Shown here piece after piece: positions 59,129 to 64,000 of a stretch of DNA of 64,000 nt. Within the stretch, counting starts at the first letter, position 1. Each line of letters opens with the position of its first letter. The notes under the pieces are model-generated. The model did not search any database. It saw nothing but the letters and a program-made list of their open reading frames with translations, and was not told where the DNA came from. The position numbers were made by a program, and so were the translations under genes. The stretch comes from Acidobacteriaceae bacterium (GTDB lineage Bacteria > Acidobacteriota > Terriglobia > Terriglobales > Acidobacteriaceae): the NCBI GenBank assembly GCA_025462885.1, contig JAOAPN010000014.1:682001-746000 (forward strand), written 5' to 3'.

Positions 59129-61345
59129 TTAAGCTGACTTAGTCGGGGAGACTTCAGCCTTTGCCGCGGCTCGCGCCTTACCTGTCTTTGCGACTAGCTT
59201 TGCAGCGGGAACCGCATCGACGCCCTGGGCAGCATTCATCAGAAACTCCTGCGCGCTGAACTTCGCACCCGTCTGGGGAGCGCGCAGATATTCGCCGCTG
59301 GGCTGCAACAGACGTGCTTTGACGTTGTCCTTCAGGTAAGCCCCGAGAATCTCCTCGCGCAGTCGCTTTGCCAATTCGGGCTGCGTCACCGGAAAGACCA
59401 CCTCGCACCGCTCTACCAGGTTGCGTGGCATCCAATCGGCACTCCCGCAGAAGACCTCCTCCGCACCACCGTTGGCGAAGCTGAAGATGCGGCTATGTTC
59501 CAGGAAGCGCCCCACGATGCTGCGCACCCGAATCCGTTCACTCAGCCCATGGACTCCAGGCCGCAGCGAGCACATCCCCCGGATAATCAGATCGATCTCC
59601 ACCCCGGCCTGTGACGCAGCGTAAAGCGCCTCGACGACGCGGCGATCGAGCAGTCCATTCATCTTCGCGACTATGCCTGCAGGCCGACCAGCGCGTGCGT
59701 GCTCCGCCTCCCGTTCGATCAGCTTTACCAGCCCATTCAGCAGCGTCAAGGGCGCAACCAGCAGCGGGCTGTACGTGCCCGTGTCCGTCTCTGCGGTCAG
59801 ATAGTTGAACACCTGCTGGGCAGCCGCCGTCAGCTCCGGGCGCGAGGTCAGCAGACTGATGTCAGTGTAGAAGCGCGCCGTGATCGGGTTGTAGTTGCCG
59901 GTCCCCAGGTGCGCGTAGCGTCGCAACACACCATCCGGATCGCGCCGCACCAGCAACGCGAGCTTGCAGTGGGTCTTGAATCCAAAGATGCCATGGAAGA
60001 CACCCACACCCGCATCCTCCAACTCCCGCGCCCAACGGATATTGGAATCTTCGTCGAAACGTGCCATCAGTTCGACTACAACCGTAACTTCCTTGTTCTG
60101 GCCGGCCTCGATCAGCGCTCGAAAGATCGGCGAATCTTTGCTCGTCCGATAGAGCGTCTGCCGCATCGAGATCACTGCCGGATCCGCAGCACCCGCCTCT
60201 ATGAAATCTTCCACCGTCTTATAGGAGTCGAAGGGGTGGTGCAGCAGCACGTCCTTCGTTCGCAGCTCCTCAAAAAGATCGGCTGAAGTCGGTGCAAGTT
60301 TATAGTCCTTCGCCGTGAAGGGCTCGTATTTCAGCTCGGGGCGTTTCGCCTCCGAATATAAGTTCATCAGCCTCGATAGATTCACTGGCCCGTTGGTATG
60401 GAAGACCTGCGAGGTATCCAACTCGAAGTTCGTCCGCAACCGCTCGACAATCTCCTGGTCGGCCGAACTCTCGATCTCGAGCCGCACCGCGTCGCCCTTG
60501 CGGCGATTATGTAACTCCGCGCGCACACTCTCGAGCACCGAGCGCGACTCCTCCTCCTGCATATACAAGTTGCTGTTGCGCGTCACACGAAACGCGGACT
60601 GCGATAGCACCTCATATCCCCGGAACATCCGCTCCACCTGCGATGCGATCAGTTCGTGCAGGAAGATAAAGTCATAAGCTCCAGCCTCTTTCGGCAGACA
60701 GACGAGCCGCGGCAGGGAACGCGGAACCGTCACCACGCCGAGCACCGTGTTCATCTTTTCGCGTGGTGTCCCCTTGCGCTTGTGACGCAGCAGAAGAGCA
60801 AGGCACAGTGCTTTGTTCAGCACCCGCGGAAACGGATGAGAAGGATCGATCGTCACCGGCGTCAGCAGCGGATCGACCTCATCATCGAAGAACTGTTGAG
60901 CATGCTCCCGTGCTGCGTCGCTCAGTTCGTGCCAGCGCAGCACACGGATATTTTCCGCCGCCATCGCCGGCAGCAACTGCTCGTTCCAGCACTTGTACTG
61001 CGCCTCGACAAACTGCTCGATCCGGTCTCTCAGACGGTCGAGACGCTCCTGGGGACGAAGACCGCCCTCATCCGGGGGCTGCGCCTGATCGTATCCGTCT
61101 TCGATCCGTTGCAGGAAGCTCGCCACCCGTATCTCGACGAACTCATCCAAGTTGCTCGCCGTAATCGCGAGAAACTTTACCCGCTCAAGGACAGGATTCG
61201 TTGGGTCCTGCGCTTCTTCCAAAACGCGCTGGTTGAAGCGCAGCCACGACTCATCCCGGCTAAAAAACAGATTCTCGACCGGATGGACCAGGGACTGCTT
61301 CGCAGGGACAGATTTCTTCACGGCTCGCTTGGTTGGTGTACCCAT
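59129..61345 (-). CDS. ppk1: Polyphosphate kinase 1
   Basis: Makes long-chain polyphosphate from ATP and can run backwards. 738 residues, a typical Ppk1 length. The N-terminal domain begins LVHPVENLFFSRDESWLRFN; ATP-binding and phosphohistidine regions include VELMARFDEDSNIRWARELE and the autophosphorylated His in GFKTHCKLALLVRRD. The second histidine region lies in RIFSFANGGAEEVFCGSADW. The C-terminal tail is lysine/alanine rich. The ATG at 61345 starts just before a basic N-terminal extension. It stands alone, 97 bases from the M28 gene. With the phosphoesterase modules it suggests a strain invested in phosphate storage. Confidence 0.95.
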   Translation of the reverse strand: MGTPTKRAVKKSVPAKQSLVHPVENLFFSRDESWLRFNQRVLEEAQDPTNPVLERVKFLAITASNLDEFVEIRVASFLQRIEDGYDQAQPPDEGGLRPQERLDRLRDRIEQFVEAQYKCWNEQLLPAMAAENIRVLRWHELSDAAREHAQQFFDDEVDPLLTPVTIDPSHPFPRVLNKALCLALLLRHKRKGTPREKMNTVLGVVTVPRSLPRLVCLPKEAGAYDFIFLHELIASQVERMFRGYEVLSQSAFRVTRNSNLYMQEEESRSVLESVRAELHNRRKGDAVRLEIESSADQEIVERLRTNFELDTSQVFHTNGPVNLSRLMNLYSEAKRPELKYEPFTAKDYKLAPTSADLFEELRTKDVLLHHPFDSYKTVEDFIEAGAADPAVISMRQTLYRTSKDSPIFRALIEAGQNKEVTVVVELMARFDEDSNIRWARELEDAGVGVFHGIFGFKTHCKLALLVRRDPDGVLRRYAHLGTGNYNPITARFYTDISLLTSRPELTAAAQQVFNYLTAETDTGTYSPLLVAPLTLLNGLVKLIEREAEHARAGRPAGIVAKMNGLLDRRVVEALYAASQAGVEIDLIIRGMCSLRPGVHGLSERIRVRSIVGRFLEHSRIFSFANGGAEEVFCGSADWMPRNLVERCEVVFPVTQPELAKRLREEILGAYLKDNVKARLLQPSGEYLRAPQTGAKFSAQEFLMNAAQGVDAVPAAKLVAKTGKARAAAKAEVSPTKSA

Positions 61346-61442
61346 AGAGACCCAAAGTGTATCGCGCTACAGCATCTGCAGGATGAACAGAGGGAAAATT
61401 CCTGCTCGCCCCGCACCTCGGGTCACACGTCAACCCCTCGAC

Positions 61443-63677
61443 TCACTTTCCAGTCAGGATCTGCGTTGCCTGCATCAGCATCGCCGCTTCACGTTCCACC
61501 GCTGCAGCCGTCCTCGCGATCTGTGCGTCGACGTCCTTCCATTGCTTCTGCTCAATCGTCTCCCGAGCCGCTGGCAGAGTCTTTACCCCATATCCCGTAT
61601 AGAACCCCGGTGCATACATCATGTTTTGAAACCAGGAGCGATTCGGCAGACCTGCCGGATCAAGAAAAGCCCGTTCACTCTGGATCAGCTTCGGATTCAG
61701 AGTGAGCGGCGCCTTGAGAGCACTGGCAGTGAAAGCTTTGTCATAGTCAGAGGCGGCGGTGGTTAGATCGTCGACCGCCTGGTCCAGCGGAGCGAAGTTC
61801 AGATACGGCGGCAGCGTCTCAACGGTCGGCGCGACTCTCTTTTTCTTCGGATCTTCGAGCGCTTTATACACTCCGTCATTAATCTCGGTATTCCGCTCTT
61901 TGACCTCGGCACGCATCGTGTCGGCGAGCTTCTTTACCCCGGTCACGTAGGTCTTCACCGTATCCGCGACGTTGCCGAATTGGAAGGGAATCACGTCCGC
62001 GTCGGCCATCCGCATCATCATAGTTCCTGCAGTCTGCGCCAGCGCGCGTCCATAGGCGAAGTCCGTGTCCATGAAGTGCGTGTACCAATAGAAGTCGTCG
62101 TAGATCGAGTGATACTGTCCTCCGCCCTGATCCTCTCCTCCATACCCGAGATTCACGCTCGCAATTCCGAGGTGGTGAATAAACGCCGTATAGTCGGAGC
62201 CCGATCCAAGCGCCTCCATCCTCAGGTCGGCGCGGCTCCGCAGTTCGCTGCGAGTATCCGCGGAAGCCTTCGAAATTGCCACCAGCCGCTCTCGCTTCCA
62301 CACCGTCATCTTGGTCTCGGGATCTTCGATGTCCTTCACCACGCTATCGACGAAGTTCTCCAGCGAGCTCGATCCCTCGGCCCGGAAATATCCCCGGCTG
62401 TTGCCGTCCGAGTTGAAGTAAGCCACCGCATGCTCGCTCAGTTCGGCAGCATGCGATTCCACCCACTCCGTAGAGCCCAGCAGCGCCGGCTCCTCGCCAT
62501 CCCAGAAGCAGTACAGAATTGTCCGTTGCGGACGCCAGCCCTGCTTCAGCAGCTCGCCCAGCCCACGTGCCTCTTCCAACTCAGCGCTCGCGCCCGACAC
62601 AGGATCGCCCGCCCCATTCACCCAGCCGTCGTGATGGTTTCCACGGATCACCCACTGATCGGCCAGCGTTGTTCCAGGAATTTTCGCAATGACGTTGTAG
62701 AGCGGCTTGCGGTCCCAGTTGAAGGCCAGGGCAAGATGCGCCTTCGCCACGCTCGGCCCGACCTTGTAAGCAAACGGAAGCCCACCGCGCCAGCTCTCCG
62801 GCACCAACTCGCCCTTCAGAGACTTCAGGAACGGAGTAGCATCCGCATACGAGATCGGCAGCACAGGAATCTTCGTGATCGTCTGAACCTGGTCCAGCGG
62901 GATCAGCTTCGTCCCCGCGACTGCTCCGATGCCCGGAGTCTGCGGATCGCCCGGATAGACAGGCATATCCATCACACTGCCGCGCTGCGCGCCCTCGGAC
63001 GGACGCATCGGCCCATCCGGATAGCTGTCGCCACGAAAGTATCCATCGTCCCGTGGATCGGAATAAATAAGGCATCCCACCGCGCCGTGCTCGGCTGCAA
63101 CCTTGGGCTTGATACCGCGCCAGGTCTGTCCATAGCGCGCAATAACGATGGCCCCCTTCACCGAGATACCCATCTTTTCCAGCTCTTCGTAGTCAGCCGG
63201 AGCCCCATAGTTCACGTACACCAGCGGAGCCGTCACGTCGCCATCGCGCGAGTAGGCGTTGTAAGTCGGGAGCTGTTCCTTCTTTTGATCGGAGGTGGGA
63301 TCTATCTTAAGCGTTGGCTCCTCGAGCTTCGCCTCGAACTTATCCACCCCCAGCAACTCCAGCTTGCGCAGCTTCGGGGTAGGGAACAGCGCCTCCTGCA
63401 GCTCGATCTTCGCGTCCAGTCCATAGGATTTCAACTGTGCAACCAGCCACTCAGCGTTGTCTTTGTCGTACGGGGAGCCTACATGGTGGGGACGAGCTGA
63501 AAGCCGCCGCATCGTCTCGCGCAGGCGCTCCGGCTCAGGCAGTGCACGAAACTTCTGCTCCCACTGTACTTCTGTTGCCGAATGCTCTGCGCTGTATCCG
63601 CGGAGAGGAACATCGCTCGGGTTGACCGCATAGGCAGTGCTGGCAAGCAGGGTGAGACCGGCGACGAAACTCCGCAT
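61443..63677 (-). CDS. M28 zinc peptidase, glutamate carboxypeptidase II-like
   Basis: A 744-residue exported peptidase. Start ATG at 63675-63677, after GGGAGAACTATCGCC; a longer frame before it is not supported. Signal peptide (SFVAGLTLLASTAYA), PA domain (about 105-290), M28 zinc domain and a C-terminal TfR-like dimerisation domain, the same layout as human PSMA. Zinc ligands are in IRGNHHDGW, GAGDPVSG, WDGEEPALLGS, NSDGN and QYHSIYDD. It probably trims glutamyl or other peptides outside the cytoplasm. Single gene; about 160 bases upstream separate it from the isomerase-like gene on the same strand. Confidence 0.92.
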   Translation of the reverse strand: MRSFVAGLTLLASTAYAVNPSDVPLRGYSAEHSATEVQWEQKFRALPEPERLRETMRRLSARPHHVGSPYDKDNAEWLVAQLKSYGLDAKIELQEALFPTPKLRKLELLGVDKFEAKLEEPTLKIDPTSDQKKEQLPTYNAYSRDGDVTAPLVYVNYGAPADYEELEKMGISVKGAIVIARYGQTWRGIKPKVAAEHGAVGCLIYSDPRDDGYFRGDSYPDGPMRPSEGAQRGSVMDMPVYPGDPQTPGIGAVAGTKLIPLDQVQTITKIPVLPISYADATPFLKSLKGELVPESWRGGLPFAYKVGPSVAKAHLALAFNWDRKPLYNVIAKIPGTTLADQWVIRGNHHDGWVNGAGDPVSGASAELEEARGLGELLKQGWRPQRTILYCFWDGEEPALLGSTEWVESHAAELSEHAVAYFNSDGNSRGYFRAEGSSSLENFVDSVVKDIEDPETKMTVWKRERLVAISKASADTRSELRSRADLRMEALGSGSDYTAFIHHLGIASVNLGYGGEDQGGGQYHSIYDDFYWYTHFMDTDFAYGRALAQTAGTMMMRMADADVIPFQFGNVADTVKTYVTGVKKLADTMRAEVKERNTEINDGVYKALEDPKKKRVAPTVETLPPYLNFAPLDQAVDDLTTAASDYDKAFTASALKAPLTLNPKLIQSERAFLDPAGLPNRSWFQNMMYAPGFYTGYGVKTLPAARETIEQKQWKDVDAQIARTAAAVEREAAMLMQATQILTGK

Positions 63678-63837
63678 GGCGATAGTTCTCCCAAAGAAAT
63701 TCAGATGAGATCTTTGGAAAATCCTATCACCACGCCTGAAAGCCTCATGGAATTGCCAAACGCGAAGCGTCCAATACCCTACGAAGTAGCGCCCGCCCGG
63801 CGTCAGGGCGCACTTGTTCATTAGCCTCTAAAGAATC

Positions 63838-64000
63838 CTACCGATGCCAGTGCATCTGCCAGCCCAAATACTTGCTCGTCGCCTCGTACACCGGCGCAGC
63901 CGTATTGGAGAAGTTCGCGGCAACGTGATGCTCAAAGCCGTTCTCGCAGATATACCGCAGCAGCTCCTGCATCTTCGGAATCTCGACCACGCCTGCTCCG
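63838..64000 (-). CDS. L-fucose/L-arabinose isomerase-like protein, C-terminal part
   Basis: The window ends inside this minus-strand gene; only its last 54 codons are seen. They read VVEIPKMQELLRYICENGFE, then HHVAANFSNTAAPVYEA and KYLGWQMHWHR before a TAG at 63838-63840. This is the characteristic C-terminus of L-fucose isomerase-like proteins (also called arabinose isomerase-like), where the HH in GFEHHVA is conserved. Full function cannot be judged from the fragment; a sugar ketol-isomerase is likely. Arabinose- or fucose-related genes elsewhere in the window (kinase, GH127 relic) may be linked. Confidence 0.75.
   Translation of the reverse strand, partial: GAGVVEIPKMQELLRYICENGFEHHVAANFSNTAAPVYEATSKYLGWQMHWHR

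Noticed and set aside
61980..63500. A 506-codon open frame on the plus strand
   Set aside because: Antisense to the M28 peptidase, whose zinc ligands are intact; no domain recognised.

Overview
The window most likely comes from a soil acidobacterium of the class Terriglobia (relatives of Granulicella, Edaphobacter, Terriglobus). The signs are three very large Oar-type TonB-dependent receptors with a carboxypeptidase-regulatory-like N-terminal domain, a relic of the TIGR03435 family, sedolisin-type (S53) peptidases with Ig-like repeats, a GH31/GH127/SGNH carbohydrate-enzyme background, and frequent signal peptides. This is inference from protein families; no 16S rRNA gene is present.

Layout. 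1-2367 is a GH31 glycosidase and 3037-5556 a large MscS channel. 5.7-11.7 kb is a decayed region: gene relics, a frameshifted secreted protein, a short-chain dehydrogenase with a duplicated fragment of its 5' part, an AraC C-terminal stump, an IS3 fragment, a TPR-GGDEF signalling gene broken by a frameshift and carrying the front end of a transposase fused in frame, and a TIGR03435 stump. 11.9-14.1 kb is an OmpR-type two-component system, divergent from a probable five-gene operon (14.2-21.0 kb): YncE-like propeller, small secreted protein, TonB receptor, phospholipase-C-like phosphodiesterase (frameshifted), metallophosphoesterase. Two further TonB receptors (21.9-25.4 and 29.1-32.4 kb) are each followed at once by a secreted phosphoesterase-type enzyme (a Tat-exported 2H/DUF1868 protein and a GDPD). 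All three receptors are therefore paired with enzymes of phosphodiester or phosphomonoester chemistry, a layout resembling polysaccharide-utilisation loci but for organophosphates.

32.4-36.4 kb holds a DeoR regulator with a perfect palindrome at its own start, an arabinokinase-like GHMP kinase, an EamA transporter and a GNAT acetyltransferase. 36.4-38.0 kb is a tmRNA gene with a C-terminally truncated tyrosine recombinase beside its 3' end, the typical scar of an integrated element. 38.0-46.5 kb is housekeeping and accessory: a short EamA protein, an SGNH acetylesterase, a PCYCGC-motif protein, PhhB, an HD-GYP response regulator, GlmU, and a translationally coupled pair of M16 proteins (one active, one lacking the zinc motif). 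46.6-52.6 kb is a fadN-fadA-fadE beta-oxidation locus with a FadR-like palindrome inside its promoter and a small zinc-ribbon protein between fadA and fadE. 52.7-59.1 kb has two sedolisin-family proteins in tandem, the first with its catalytic domain eroded. Polyphosphate kinase, an M28 peptidase and the tail of a fucose/arabinose-isomerase-like gene close the window.

No tRNA, rRNA or CRISPR array was seen. Several frameshifts (6.8, 10.0, 19.2 and 27.7 kb) could be true decay or sequencing errors; reads would decide.
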